From NCBI GenBank assembly GCA_030549495.1, contig JAUIRK010001034.1, positions 496,001 through 560,000 on the forward strand: a stretch of 64,000 bases of DNA, in the 5' to 3' direction. This document shows positions 48,110-60,100 of the stretch, piece by piece (positions within the stretch are counted from its first letter, which is position 1; each line of letters starts with the position of its first letter). The notes under the pieces were generated by a model. The model ran no database searches, had not been told where the DNA came from, and saw only the letters and a program-made list of their open reading frames with translations. Made by a program: the position numbers and the translations under genes. The DNA is from Nectonema munidae. Its lineage: Eukaryota; Nematomorpha; Nectonematoida; Nectonematidae.

Positions 48110-48352
48110 TTAATTATTAGTGAAATGTAATGTTAGTTTGTATTTAAGAGTTGAATAGGGAATGTGTACGTCAATGAAACTGCAAAGAAAGGTGTTCCAC
48201 AATTTAATAGATCTGAACTTTAATGTGTTCTGACTGGATTTATGATTATAAAATGGTAAATCAAGCTTGTTTTTGCATCTAAATGAATGTTGTTGCAATT
48301 CATACCTGAATACAAACCAGTCATTCATAAAATTAGGTGAAACTTCATTCAT
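48110..48352 (-). pseudogene. LINE ORF2, C-terminal end
   Basis: Still in the same frame, it encodes the last ~80 residues, with the block FRSIKLWNTFLCSFID that is typical of the extreme C terminus of such ORF2 proteins, then a terminal stop. Confidence 0.65.
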
Positions 48353-48385
48353 TACTTTCCATAAAAAGAGACAAATTTGCTTACT

Positions 48386-48772
48386 TTAGATGTCTTCAAC
48401 TTTCAGAAGATTGTTCTGTTTAAAGAATCTAGAAGTATGCGGTCTGTATTTGATATTGAAGACTGATCTTAGAGCCCTTTTTTGCAATACTAACAGACTT
48501 GATAGATTGGAATAACCCCAATTTATTATGCTGTAAGTTAAGTGTGGCAATATGAGTGCTCTGTACATTTCTAATTTTATATATTCAGGAAAAAACTTGA
48601 AGTGGTGGAGTAACCCAATAATATGGCTGATTCTGTTCGAGAGATGTCTGATATGCTCATCCCATCTTAGTTTATCAGTAAGAACAAGGCCCAGAAAATT
48701 ATGAGATTTTGATAGTTTAATATTGCTATTTTTTAAAAAGCTCGGATACTTTCTCTTGTTGGTAAAAAACAT
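48386..48772 (-). pseudogene. LINE ORF2, thumb and C-terminal segment
   Basis: It is in the same reading frame as the palm segment and reads FLKNSNIKLSKSHNFLGLVL, then KLRWDEHIRHLSNRISHIIG, then LQKRALRSVFNIKYRPHTSR. These are conserved post-FADD blocks of Jockey/CR1-type LINEs. Confidence 0.75.
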
Positions 48773-48817
48773 ATGAACAGTTTTGGAATGGTTAATACAT
48801 AAATCGTTCTCATAACA

Positions 48818-49228
48818 TTAATCATACACCTTTTTTATGCTAGTATTATATTCATCTTCTAATGTTGAGTGATAGAATGAAGACTGAGAGGTAAGGAAAG
48901 AGTGAGGTATAATAATTGTAATATCATCTGCAAATGATATTATATTGAGTGCCGGGTTAGAGAAAATGATATCGTTGATATAAATTAAGAACAGAAGTGG
49001 TCCAAGAACTGAACCTTGGGGTACACCCCTCATAATTGTTAAAGGATCTGAGAAGTAACCGTTCACATTAACAACTTGTAGTCTAGCTGAAAAGTATGAC
49101 TGAATGAACTTTATACTCGCAGTATCAAAACCATAATTTTTCAGTTTTACTAGAAGTTTGTGATGGGATATTGAGTCGAAGGCTTTTGATATATCAAGAA
49201 AAACTTCCCTGGGTACTAAAGTTGTCAA
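48818..49228 (-). pseudogene. LINE reverse transcriptase palm segment
   Basis: This open stretch holds RT motifs from KAFDSISHHK to the FADD catalytic motif (SFADDITIIIPH, about residues 100-111). A single in-frame stop ends it; the same frame continues below. Confidence 0.8.
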
Positions 49229-49240
49229 CTGAAAATCATG

Positions 49241-51921
49241 TTATATATGATTTTCACTGTATATGTTATATAAATTTATATCAAGTTTTTTTTAGTTTTA
49301 TTATATATTTTTAGATTAAAATAAAATTCTTTTTTGTATAAAAATTATTTTTTTTAGTACTCCATTCACCTTAGTTTTCCCACACTTGTCTGACTATTTC
49401 TTCTGCGTTTTTCACCCTTTATAGATATATAGATTTTCATAATGGTGACTATTTTTCTTATTTTTAATAAATGTTTTTATTTAATTGATTTATTCTCCTC
49501 GAGTTTAATCAGAATAAGGAAGAAAATCTAAATAAGTATGTTTGATCGTTTAATGATTCTCAAACTTTTTTCTCTTAAGGACCTTTTTCAGACTAAATTA
49601 TTTCTGTACCCCTTATTTTTTATTGCTACTTATCTCATTTTTAAGTGATATTATTTATCATAAATATAAGCATAAGTTAGCAGTTCTTGATCCCTATTTT
49701 TTTTATTAATTTTTTTAACTGGAAACTTTTTCAATGCAGATATAAAACACGTTTGAACGCTTTAAAACAAATAGTTAAAAGTAAATTATATTTTAATTAC
49801 TTTTAGTATCAAACCTGATTGCACAAGATATGAAAATAGGAAAGCATTCATATGTAACAGCTTTTTGCCATGATATATATTTTTTTCAATTTCAGAACTT
49901 TTCCTTCCCAAATTATTATATGGACCCCCTAAAATTTATTACCGTATAACATTATATTTTTATACAAAAAAACAGTTATGCATATTGAGATTCTAAATGC
50001 TCATATTTCCTTGTATTTTTTTTATCCTATCCAATGCTTAATCATGGTATCACAGGCGATTTAAAAGAACTTGCTTTCACTCATTATAATTACAAAAAAA
50101 ATGGCAAAATATAGCTTAAAATATATATAATTATCTCTTACTTTTATGCCTTTTTATTTTAATTATTTTTGTAAGGGGTAAATTTTTTCTGGGACCAATA
50201 GTTAGCTGATTTAAAAAAATTACACTCTTATATACATCCTAACTTTTTCTTTAACCTGGAGTGATTTTGTAAAATTCTTACCTAAATATTGGCTTGAAAG
50301 CAGCAATATTTTCTAAGTTGAATAAATATTTCAAAAAATATAGATTTTAAAATTTACATGATCGAATTAGATATTTTGAAAAAAATAACTAAAACATTTA
50401 CAAAAATAATAAATTACTATTGACATGTAAAACCTAAAAAAAGTTTATATTTTAAACAAGCTCTTTAAAGTTAAGTTTGCATCATTCTGTGAGATCAAAA
50501 TAAAAAGTGAGTACGATGTGTTACACTTTGATTAAAATGTCTTGCAAGTAAATCCTAAATAAAACGCATTTATGAATATATATAATCTAATTTTTCATGT
50601 GAGAGTTTTTTCTATGGTTAATTATTCTGGAAATGGCCGTTTTCCACGCCTCATTGGGGTTCACATTATATTTATGCACATTCGAATTTTGATGTTGAAT
50701 ACGAGATATTAAAGGGAAACATTTTAATTTTTTAAATATTTGTAATCGGAGTAGTATTTTTTTAAGTATTTGTAGCTGAAGTTGGATTTTTCTAAATACT
50801 TTCAGCCTTAAAATTAATTTTTGTTTACAATTTTAAATTGATGTTGAAAATACATTAATTTTAAGGCCAAAATTTATAGCTATTTGAAAGACTTCTATAA
50901 AACTTATTTATAGCTTACTATAGGCACAAATATAAAATTCTATGTTTGAAAAGAGAGAACAATACTTATTAATTTCATGTTTTGGACACCACGATGTCCA
51001 TAGTCATAAGAGGAGAATAAACTATTGTTTTAAATTTATAAAGTGTCCGAAATATTAAATTAATAAATCTGCATTTTGTATTGTTCTCGTATTTTTTTAT
51101 TGTCACTTAAAACATTTTGTTGCATTTAGTAATTTGAAAACATTTTAAGTTAAATTATGGTCAAAATTGGTGGTATTTTATCATTTAGTTAGATTTTAAT
51201 GTTATATATATATTTCAACTAACATAGATTTTTTACTAGATTAAAAGTTTTCTTATATAAAATATCCTTACTGATTAACCCGTTCGACCAGAATAATCAG
51301 ACGATATCTAATGTAAAGCAGATTTGTATTAAAAGGCATTAATAAACGCATACAATTTTATTTTAGTAAAGTCGATATATGTCGACTGGGTCGATGACCT
51401 TTTAATAATAATCGTACAATAAGTTTAATTTTATCTGAAGGAAGACTGATCCTTTCGATCAATACAAAATTTAAATCCTATCTATGAATCTAAACATTTT
51501 CGCAAAATCAAATATTTCGCTTATTGTAACGATTAATTTTTTAATATTGCAATTGTTTTAAAGAATTTTTATACTGGCGCATTTTAAAAATATTAAGAAG
51601 GAAGTGTGAGGAAAAAATAAACATTTTTTAAATTTAGATTGAAATTGTATAGGGCTTTTTGAATTAAAATATAGGGATTTGAAATTGTATTGTGTATTAA
51701 ATAATCGGATTTGTAAAAAAGGATTCTTGTTTTAACAGGATATTTAATTATTATATAATTAATATTTAAAATATATTTTTGTTGCCTGATATTAGATTTA
51801 CGAAGCATAAGAAAACTCAATAAACTTGAGTGTTTTTTTGTATAAGTTGTTCCAATTTCACATAAAACATTTCAAAAGTTAACCGCATAACTGTTCTTTT
51901 ATTTAACAAAAATATATATAG
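49241..51921. other. AT-rich intergenic DNA, no gene seen
   Basis: Open frames are short and low in complexity. The stretch 49555-49950 begins with TGATTCTCAAACTTTTTTCT, like some hAT-derived MITEs, but I could not match its other end. TTAACCCGTTCGACC near 51286 partly resembles the piggyBac-like MITE at 54.9 kb. Confidence 0.45.
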
Positions 51922-52714
51922 CAGGGCCGTATCAACGAGGAGGGCAGTGGGGGCAATTGCCCCGGGGTGCCATTTCATTGCGCAGTCAACAATCTTAAGG
52001 GGGGGGGGCTTAGGGATGTAAAAAAATTTCCCTTCCAAGGTTTCCTCCAAGACAACTGAGGAAACTTCAAGAAGAGTAATGTAGCTGGGATAAACTCCCA
52101 GGTTCTATGTTGCCCTAGCAGCAAGAATGCATATCCGGGGGGGGGGGGGGGCAATTTAACTTTCGCCCTTCCCCCACCTACGATAATTTTCTAAACGTAT
52201 GAATTGCTAAGCTTATATTCAAAAATATGTATAATGATTGCAATATAGATTGTAATATATGATCATTCGACATACAATAACAGTGCATGATAACGATACA
52301 AGTGGCTCTGGGGATCATGCTGACAATTGGAACTTCTATTGCATCCTGTGAAAGGTCATTCAGCAAGATAAAACTTATTAAGTCCTACCTAAGGAGCACT
52401 ATGGGGCAAGCCCGCCACCAAATTCTGGCTCTTATGAGCATTGAGAAAAGTTCTCGATTGTGTTGATTTTGACAAAGTCATCGATAATTTTGCTGCTGCT
52501 AAAACACCAAAAATGAACATTAATGGAGACTGTCTTCGACTCAGTCAGTATATATCTGAATTATGTTGCTTAATAAAAATGTGAGCATTTTTTCTCTCAA
52601 TTACTTTTTAAGCCAGAATGGGGTGGGGATGAGTTAGAAAAGAAAGAACAAGTGGTGAGGGGCTCCATTCAGGACCTTTGCCTTGGGGCGCTACGATCCC
52701 TTGATACGGCCTTG
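51922..52714 (+). mobile_element. hAT derivative (ZMYM/THAP12-like transposase tail) with inverted-repeat ends
   Basis: The left end CAGGGCCGTATCAA matches the right end, reverse-complemented CAAGGCCGTATCAA. Inside, at about 52290-52510 on the + strand, a frame reads SIASCERSFSKIKLIKSYLR, then STMGQARHQILALMSIEKSS and VIDNFAAAKTPKMN, the dimerisation domain of the TTF/ZMYM-associated hAT group. The rest of the transposase is deleted. Guanine runs occur at about 52001-52010 and 52138-52152. The flanking 8-mers do not match, so the target duplication has decayed or the ends are misplaced by a few bases. Confidence 0.75.
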
Positions 52715-54900
52715 ATAGTAGTCTTTATTCTTAGCCTGTAACTACTATAACGCCCATATTAATATATAAATAATATTTAAAACATGGCATCAAAACTTTA
52801 ACTACGTATACTGATCAGACGTCACTAGTGGTGTCATACGGTACTTACGTTTCCAAATTACGTTACGATGCCATTGCTTTTTTTTGTTGTAAAAAAACTG
52901 TTTTATATTTTAAAATTATGAATTTTTTAAAAGACGACATACTTTTAGAGCACTTTTTTACGTTGCAATAATTGAATTTTAAATAAAGTTTTTCAATTAT
53001 GAATTTATTTAACATTATTTATCAATTTAATTTTTTTGACTTAACAAACTATATTATTTCAAATTAACTTCCTTGAATCGTCTCTTTAAATGAAAAATAT
53101 ATTAAAAATTAAAAATCATAATATTAAGCAATGATTATACTAAATAATATTAGAGGCATTTATTAAAGGTAAAAAACAGGAAATTATGTTTGATTACGTT
53201 CCTACGTTTCTATTTTTTTCAAAATTTCTTTATGTTTTTTAAATATGCTATTTTTTATTCGGATACTTTTTTACGTGGCTCAAAAAAGTGCAAAATACTT
53301 TGAATATGAGGTAGATAAATAATTAATTTTCTTATGGACTTATTAGAGTACTTAATATACTGTTTTTGAAATGTTTGATAAGGCCTCCACCTCCCTCCTC
53401 CAACAATAAAAATCTCTTTTTTATTTTCATAATAGTATAAAACTCATGTGAACTAATTAATTTTTTCATACTTTAGGGGCGACTAACAAATGAAATAATT
53501 GATCACATCACTTTACGGTGGAATCCTACTTTTCCAATTCCCTTTTTGTAAACAAAAAAATTATTTCAGCTCATATAAATAATATAAAATGATTTTTCAA
53601 TATAAATAATAATAATCAATTAAAAAATGAGAATATAAGTTCGTTTATACTAGATTGCAGTTAGATTTTTTTATGTATGTTAGTGTATAAGAATGATTGG
53701 CACTATAATATATAAGAATCCAGTCATGAACTTTTATTGAACATTTACACTTTTTTTTAATAAGCTACTCCTAACGAATACTCTGGATGTTCTAAAATTT
53801 GAAATCTTAGACTATATTATAAGATTATCAGCTAACCCTATTTCTCACGTTAACCCTTCAAATAATTCATTTCAAATCTGATAGTGTAATTTATCTTTTA
53901 TGAAAAACAATCAACCTGTCAATCAATTTCAAATATATAAACTCTAAATTAAATTTTACTTGCATGATTATTTTTGCTAAATTTTGTCTTAATTTTTCTA
54001 CTAAACCAACTTTTGCCGTTTCAAAATATTTTACCTGCCAGTAATTTAGTTTTCATAGGTTTCTTAACGCCAAACTTTTACATATTGAATTGAATCTGCT
54101 CAATTTTATTCTGAAAATACATCCTACTCACCTTCCATTTTGATTTAACTTTCGGTTATTTGTTACCTCAAACCATTTTGTGATCAGATTCATTTTTATT
54201 TTTGAATAATTTTCCTCACTTTTATCTATTTCTATTTGATCATGGTGGTATTTTTTTCGAACTATACATAGGTAATGAATACTCTATATCAAGATAACAT
54301 GTGGCTAATTCGGCATTACATTTAATTACATTATGATTTATCGAAATGTATAAAATAGAATGGTAATTGAATTTCTATTTTTCTCTCTACTTATTATCCT
54401 TAGTTTAACAATGGACCCTCAAAATCCTATTTGGAGTGTTTATTCTTGAAATGATTCACACTATATAATTAGCAAGTCATTAGAAATGTGTTATCATATA
54501 GCTTAGAAATACATGACCCCTAAATTTTTTATTAGTATTCAGTTATTTTTCGTATTGATAATATCAACTTATAACTAAATAAGATTAACCGTATTTTTAA
54601 AACAACTACCTTACAAAACTTAGCCCTTATTCTTGAACTGATTCGAAATTACTGATCTAATTTTGATTAAGGTGAATATATTTAATATCAATCCTATTTT
54701 TAACCACATCTATACATTCAAAATATTTAGCTCTATTAGATTTTCTCAATATTATTTTCTAACCGAGGCCCGTAATTATTTGGCTCATTGCTTATTTAAA
54801 CCATAAACGTATAGAAGAATCTATTTCAACTTATTTAGCTAATTGAAGTTTGAGAACATTCTCTTCATTTATAATCATATTCTACAAAATGTATTGGAGT
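52715..54900. other. AT-rich intergenic DNA, no gene seen
   Basis: No convincing open frame, RNA gene or paired transposon ends were found. Patches with ACGT-rich text (ATACGGTACTTACGTTTCC near 52838) hint at an unidentified old repeat. Confidence 0.45.
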
Positions 54901-54904
54901 TTAA

Positions 54905-55034
54905 CCCATTTAAGACCAAGCAAAGCAGACGATATCTAAAAAAACGCAGACGATTTATATTCAAATTCATTGAAAAAAGCAGACGAAGATGAAATTACTT
55001 ATGTTCCAAAATAGGAACATTGGTCGTAAATGGG
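54905..55034. mobile_element. piggyBac-like MITE, 130 bp, flanked by TTAA
   Basis: The ends are CCCATTTAAGACCAA and, reverse-complemented, CCCATTTACGACCAA (one mismatch). Both are directly flanked by TTAA (54901-54904 and 55035-55038), the piggyBac target. The interior repeats GCAGACGA three times and is non-coding. Confidence 0.85.
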
Positions 55035-55038
55035 TTAA

Positions 55039-55428
55039 TCTGGGTGCAGAGTCGATGGAGTCTGAGATTTAAAAAATTTCTACTAAAATGAACTCAAACT
55101 CATAAACTGACTCCGACACTTATTTTCTAAATTTTTCGACTCGCGACTCTAACTCCTCCACAACCCCGGATTCAACTATTGAATTTTTTTTAATGATAAG
55201 AGATAGACAGCCCCTCCTATCCACAGTACTGCCTTCCTTAGTCGAAGTCGAAAGTAAGAGTTAAAAGTCTTAAGTGCTCGGCCGCAACACTGCATTCAAC
55301 TTTTTTTGGTAGAACTAAACATTTACATTGGTTCAGTTAAAATGTTAGCACATGCTTCAATATGCTATAAGGGGTAACTCGATAAATCAACTACAGGACC
55401 TATAAGAATGTTCTTATACACCTGTTTT
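55039..55428. other. Probable old repeat with GAGTC/GACTC motifs, unassigned
   Basis: GAGTCGATGGAGTCTGAG, CTGACTCCGACACTT and TCGACTCGCGACTC resemble nonautonomous transposon interiors seen in arthropod genomes. A GGCCGCAACACTG segment near 55290 could be an end. No paired termini were found. Confidence 0.3.
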
Positions 55429-55429
55429 T

Positions 55430-55535
55430 TAGCCTTCGGTATCGCACCCAAGAAAAGAATTTTCTTCTGGAATCGAACCCAGCATCACCCGATCAAGACC
55501 CTAGTCGTAGGTCACGCCGTGACTTGAAATGACAA
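55430..55535 (-). mobile_element. tRNA-derived SINE, minus strand
   Basis: On the - strand a tRNA-like head (GTGACCTACGACTAGGGTCT) is followed by a B box GGGTTCGATTCC at about 55480-55469. The tail is short. Confidence 0.5.
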
Positions 55536-56804
55536 GATAAAACTAGTCATAAAACTTGGATAATATTTCAAACTATAATTAAAATTTATTTAAATTGAAG
55601 AAAATTGAACGTTCCTCCAATTTTTTACACTAAGAAAAAACTTTCTTATCAGTCTATCACATCTTTTGCTTTATGTATGCCAAAAAATAAAAGTATACTA
55701 TGATAAATAGCTAAAGGTAAGGTCAGGATTGTAAAGTCGCACTCAGAATCAGTCCTTTTGAGAACACTACGACTCCTACTCTGATTTGATGTTAGATTAA
55801 AAAATAAATTTATGAACACTTTTTAGTGTACACCGTTGCAAAAACGCGACATAAAATGGTTATCACATTAGTCTGAACCCTCTATTTTTGCAACTTATAG
55901 AAAAAGGCTGAACAATTGAATAAAATTAAAGAATGAACTTTTTATTTTACGTTAAAATTAGTTTGTGAAGGAGCAAAACTCAGTTTATGAGTAGAAAGTT
56001 ATAAGACCATTTTTTAAAACACATCTTTTTGGAGAAAAAAATTAAGATAAATTTAATTTATAAATCGTATTGTTTTGTCCTAGATAAAAAGGTTATAGAT
56101 TATACTTTGAAAATCTTTTTGAAGACAATACAAGAAGGACACCAAACTGCAAATTCAAACCATTACACCATTTTAATAAATTATGGTGAAGAAAATAGAT
56201 CAAACATTTAGATGTTGTAGTAAATAGTTGGCTTTTATACAGACTCGTTGGTAATGATAATATGCCACTTCTTAATTTTAGAAGAGACCTATCTTTAACA
56301 TATTTAAAGCTTGCCACTTTTACTTGATATGAAATATAGTTACGTTGATGCCAATTAGAAAGTTATAAATGTCGCTCTACAAAAATGTGAGGCAAATGCG
56401 TACCTCTTTGCATTAAATATTTTCATGCATATCATCAAGCATAATCATATTAAAATTTTTCTCCTTATTTCTCAATAAAATAATTGTTATTTTTTGCTAT
56501 TCATATAGAAAAATGTTTACTAGGTTTTGAGCTCAGTCCCAGTGATTAATTTTTGGACGCATCCGTAATTCTGAAACTAATGATTTTTTCCTGAAATTTT
56601 GTAATGGTATTTATAGGCTATAAATATGTTGTATATAATGAAAATCCATATAAACTTAGTACTTAATGGGTTAATTGGTAACAATTACATTAATTGTATT
56701 AATTAGTTTTCCGAATGTGTTTTCTGGTTATCTATTTTTTGAGGTTATTTAGTTGACTAATTGGTTATTTAAATGCTAGTCTTACTTGTTCTCTAACTTT
56801 TAAG
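55536..56804. other. Region upstream of the tubulin coding exons
   Basis: This is AT-rich and probably the intron between the tubulin start-codon exon and exon 2. I could not place the ATG exon. The short overlapping frames at 56029-56317 have no recognisable content. Confidence 0.4.
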
Positions 56805-57138
56805 CGAGAATGTATAAGTATTCACGTTGGTCAAGCTGGAGTGCAAATCGGAAACGCATGCTGGGAATTATATTGCTTGGAACACGGTATCGATCCTTCT
56901 GGTCGCTTCATCTCAAACTCAGATGGTTACCGAATTGGAAATAACCGTTTTGGCTTAAATGTTAACTCCGCAGCCGGCGACTACTACAAAACCGCCAATT
57001 CATCCTCTCTCCACCATCAGGAACACAACAGCAACCCATTTTGCGCTGATGACAGTTACGGCACCTTCTTCGGCGAAACCTCTAGTGGAAAGCATGTTCC
57101 TCGCGCTATATTTGTTGACTTAGAACCAACTGTAATAG
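56805..57138 (+). CDS. Alpha-tubulin exon 2 with enlarged K40 loop
   Basis: The acceptor CTTTTAAG is followed directly by the Arg codon of the MREC motif; the exon ends in phase 1 at GTAAGC. It encodes helix H1, an insertion-bearing loop rich in Asn, Ser, Gly and His (including [20 protein letters not shown]), then [20 protein letters not shown] and LEPTVI. The insertion is in frame within one exon, not created by an unspliced intron with stops. An internal Met at 56841 is not the start. Confidence 0.9.
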
Positions 57139-60100
57139 GTAAGCACGCTCTTTTCTATTATAGATTTTTAATAATTTGAGTCTAACACGTCAACTCGATT
57201 TACAAAACTTTTTAACCTGTCTAATTTTACCTTGTTTTTTTAATATGTTGATGGTTCTTCATATATAAGTGTTCGTATAAGTAACTTTCGAGGCTGTCCT
57301 GCCATGATAGGTTCTTATTCGTCCTGGGGGATCTTGGGTCAACCTACTTTATAATTGTCTGTATATGTATTTTTTATTAACCCTGGGAATCCCAGAATTT
57401 TATATATCACAAAGTCCCCAATAAGTCAATTGACTTAAACATAAAAAATTACTTAAAGTTTCTATTAATGCTAGTTTTTTTAAAAGAAAAAATATTTATT
57501 AGTAATTTTATTCTGTAATATGACAAATATTTTATTATTTAATACCTTGATGTGTTCTTATAAAGCTAAGAAAACAAAATTGTTCATTTTTTCATCATTT
57601 CAACTTCAAGTTTCATTTTAAAGAAACCACAAGGATTTTTTTATAATTTAAAAAAAGAGGTGTTGTAATGGCCAATCAAGAACTCTAACTTTATTCGAAA
57701 AAAGCTGCAACTATAAGATAGCAATTAGCCTTATTTTTAATTTTATTGATATATTTGTCTCAATACCTTTATTTTAAAAAATATCGTGTTTTGAACATCG
57801 TTTTTATTCTGTTTGCCAAAAAATTAAAAATTCAGAAAGATGAACACCTCTAAATAAAAGACCGGTTCAATTTGTAAGAAATAAAACTTATGAGAAATGT
57901 TGTAATTGCTATTTATTTGTATGTGGATCTTGTTCTTACTGCTTTAAATAAATTTATCGTTGTATATTTTGGCCGGATTATTTACACTTTGTCATTTGAA
58001 TCTAACGGTGATTGAGGAACTAAATATTTGTATCACATTCCAGAAATTTGAAAATAAAATAACCATGGATTTCAATTTTATTTGATAGTGTTTTACCTGT
58101 TTGATTTTCTATTGTTAAAATTTAAAATGCCTAACTAAATATAAAATTCGCCTCAATCTATTTTATTTTATAATTCAGAAAGAGGTGTGATTGCGCCAAC
58201 CAACAATTAAAATGCTACTCGATTAAAGCTTGAACTAGATGTCCTTTACCAACTTCTTTTAATTTGATTCATACTGTTTATTTGAAAGTTATATTATAGC
58301 TAATAATAAGAGAAATTTTTTTAATAACTCAATCTGAAAAACTAAGTGAAATGAAGGATCCAAAAAGATTCTTTCTATTATAATCTTGATATGGAACTTG
58401 TTTTGTTTACTTTAAAAAAAAATCTAACTATTCAGGAAAACAACAATGAATTGCCTTCTGGTAAAAAAACCAACTGTGCTATTTGTATAAAAAATAAAAC
58501 TCTTGTAAAGTGCTGTAATTGCAATTTATTTGTATGCAGGTCTTGTCCTTGTAATATTTGTAAATCTTGCTTTAAATAAAGTTTTACTTTGATATAATGA
58601 ATAAATAATAACTTAACTTCAATTGACCTCCTGGACATTGTATCAAGTTTTTACGTTCATATATAAAATAAAAGAAATTTTTAATTAATAATTACAATTA
58701 AAATAATATTTTAAGCACTTTACTTAAATTTTGTTGTGATATTTAAATCTGGTGATTGTTAATTCTCTTTTATTTTATTTTTTATGGTCAATTGACCCCG
58801 TTGGGACTTTTATAGTTAATGTTTATTACACATTTTATGAACTAGTTAGTATATTTGCATATGTGCTCTAATATAAAGTATTAATTTAATTTATAATATA
58901 ATATAAATATATATTTTTACTCACTATCTTCCAAACCCTCAAGAGGGTGAAGACATCCAATAAACTATCCTAATTTTATTCACTTACAACTACTATTTAG
59001 GATAAAATTTGCTTCATGTATGATTTGATATAATAACTAAGGAGAAACAACAATATGAAAAAGAAAAAAGCTAGACTTTCCAGTGTATTCAATTTGATAC
59101 TTTTTTGTAAAAAGTTTGATCTTTTCTTGATTTGAAATAGTAAAAAGGGAGAGAGAACGGGGTGAAAGGCATTGTGTTTTTGAATAATTAATCATTCAGC
59201 TGCATATTGCCACCATATACTTCGATTAAAAAAGGGATAAAGCACTTTTTAAATATCTCTGTTAACATCTTTTGAAGTGTTAGAGTGTTAAAAAAATAAT
59301 CATCTTATATTTTCACCCTATTAAAAGAAAGATTTTCTAGGTTTAGGGTTATAATTACATAATGTCATTTTTATAATTTCAAAAGTGTGTTGTTCTGCGG
59401 TGACAACTTGCTAAACCATATTATATCAGAACTGACAAGACCTCCGCGGAAACTTGGCAGACCTTAGGGCGCACTAAGCATATATTATTAAGCCCCTAAG
59501 CACAGAGTTTCATCTCTTAGTCGCTTATTTTGATTTTCTCGTTCATCATCGTACCAAACGCTCATAATAATTATACTTGAATCTGAGAGTAATAGATGAT
59601 GATAATACACATTGATCAACATCTTAACAGTTAAAATCATTGAACCCTATTAGAAGCATTATTCTCATTCATTCATTTATACTACTATCTCTCTTATATA
59701 AACAATAGGTATCAACCCCGTCTAATAAAAAGTGGTGAACCACACATATGCCGTATATATTTGTGTGTAATCTCGTATTTATTCTTATTGCAACCATAAC
59801 GATAACATTTTAAATGCCTCCTTCTATGAACTCACCAATTGATATCTGGGCTGCAATCCGTCAAGCTGTTTTTTCTTCCCTGAAAATCTAATGCATGTTG
59901 TGTGTGTGTGTGTGTTTATTTACTCTTATAAGTTCACATCTGCCTCATATAATAAAGATAATTCTTCTCTCAATATTTTAACATTGCGAGTGGTGACATT
60001 TCTTCAAGAACCTCATTAAAACACGGAATTTTGTTTTACTTTTTCCATCCTAAACACAGTTTTAAGTGTGACATGAAATATTTGTTTTAATGTATAAGCT

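Larger units (their letters stand above)
47262..49240 (-). mobile_element. 5'-truncated non-LTR retrotransposon (LINE) with reverse transcriptase
   Basis: Reading on the - strand, a frame from 49228 to 48110 encodes about 370 residues of a LINE ORF2. It begins within the RT palm (VFLDISKAFDSISHHKLL), continues through GVPQGSVLGPLLFLIYINDI and the catalytic FADD, and ends in the C-terminal region typical of Jockey/CR1-type elements (INHSKTVHMFFTNKRKYP, FLGLVLTDKLRWDEHI, ALILPHLTYSIINWG). Only two in-frame stops break it (at 48818-48820 and about 48383-48385). The endonuclease half is missing. The 3' part extends through an AT microsatellite (about 47981-47998) to CTTCTT-type repeats near 47262-47320, probably the tail. 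It lies in intergenic DNA. Confidence 0.85.

Noticed and set aside
49555-49950. Possible hAT MITE starting TGATTCTCAAACTTTTTTCT
   Set aside because: No matching inverted end or target duplication could be found.
51593-52366. Three - strand frames of 62-77 codons
   Set aside because: Two overlap the hAT derivative in the wrong orientation and the third is AT-rich low complexity.
56841-57179. Tubulin start at the internal Met (56841) and reading through to 57179
   Set aside because: Alpha-tubulin homology begins upstream at 56805 right after a splice acceptor, and a GTAAGC donor at 57139 ends the exon.
58432-58638. 68-codon open frame on the - strand
   Set aside because: It is antisense to the piggyBac cysteine-rich tail.
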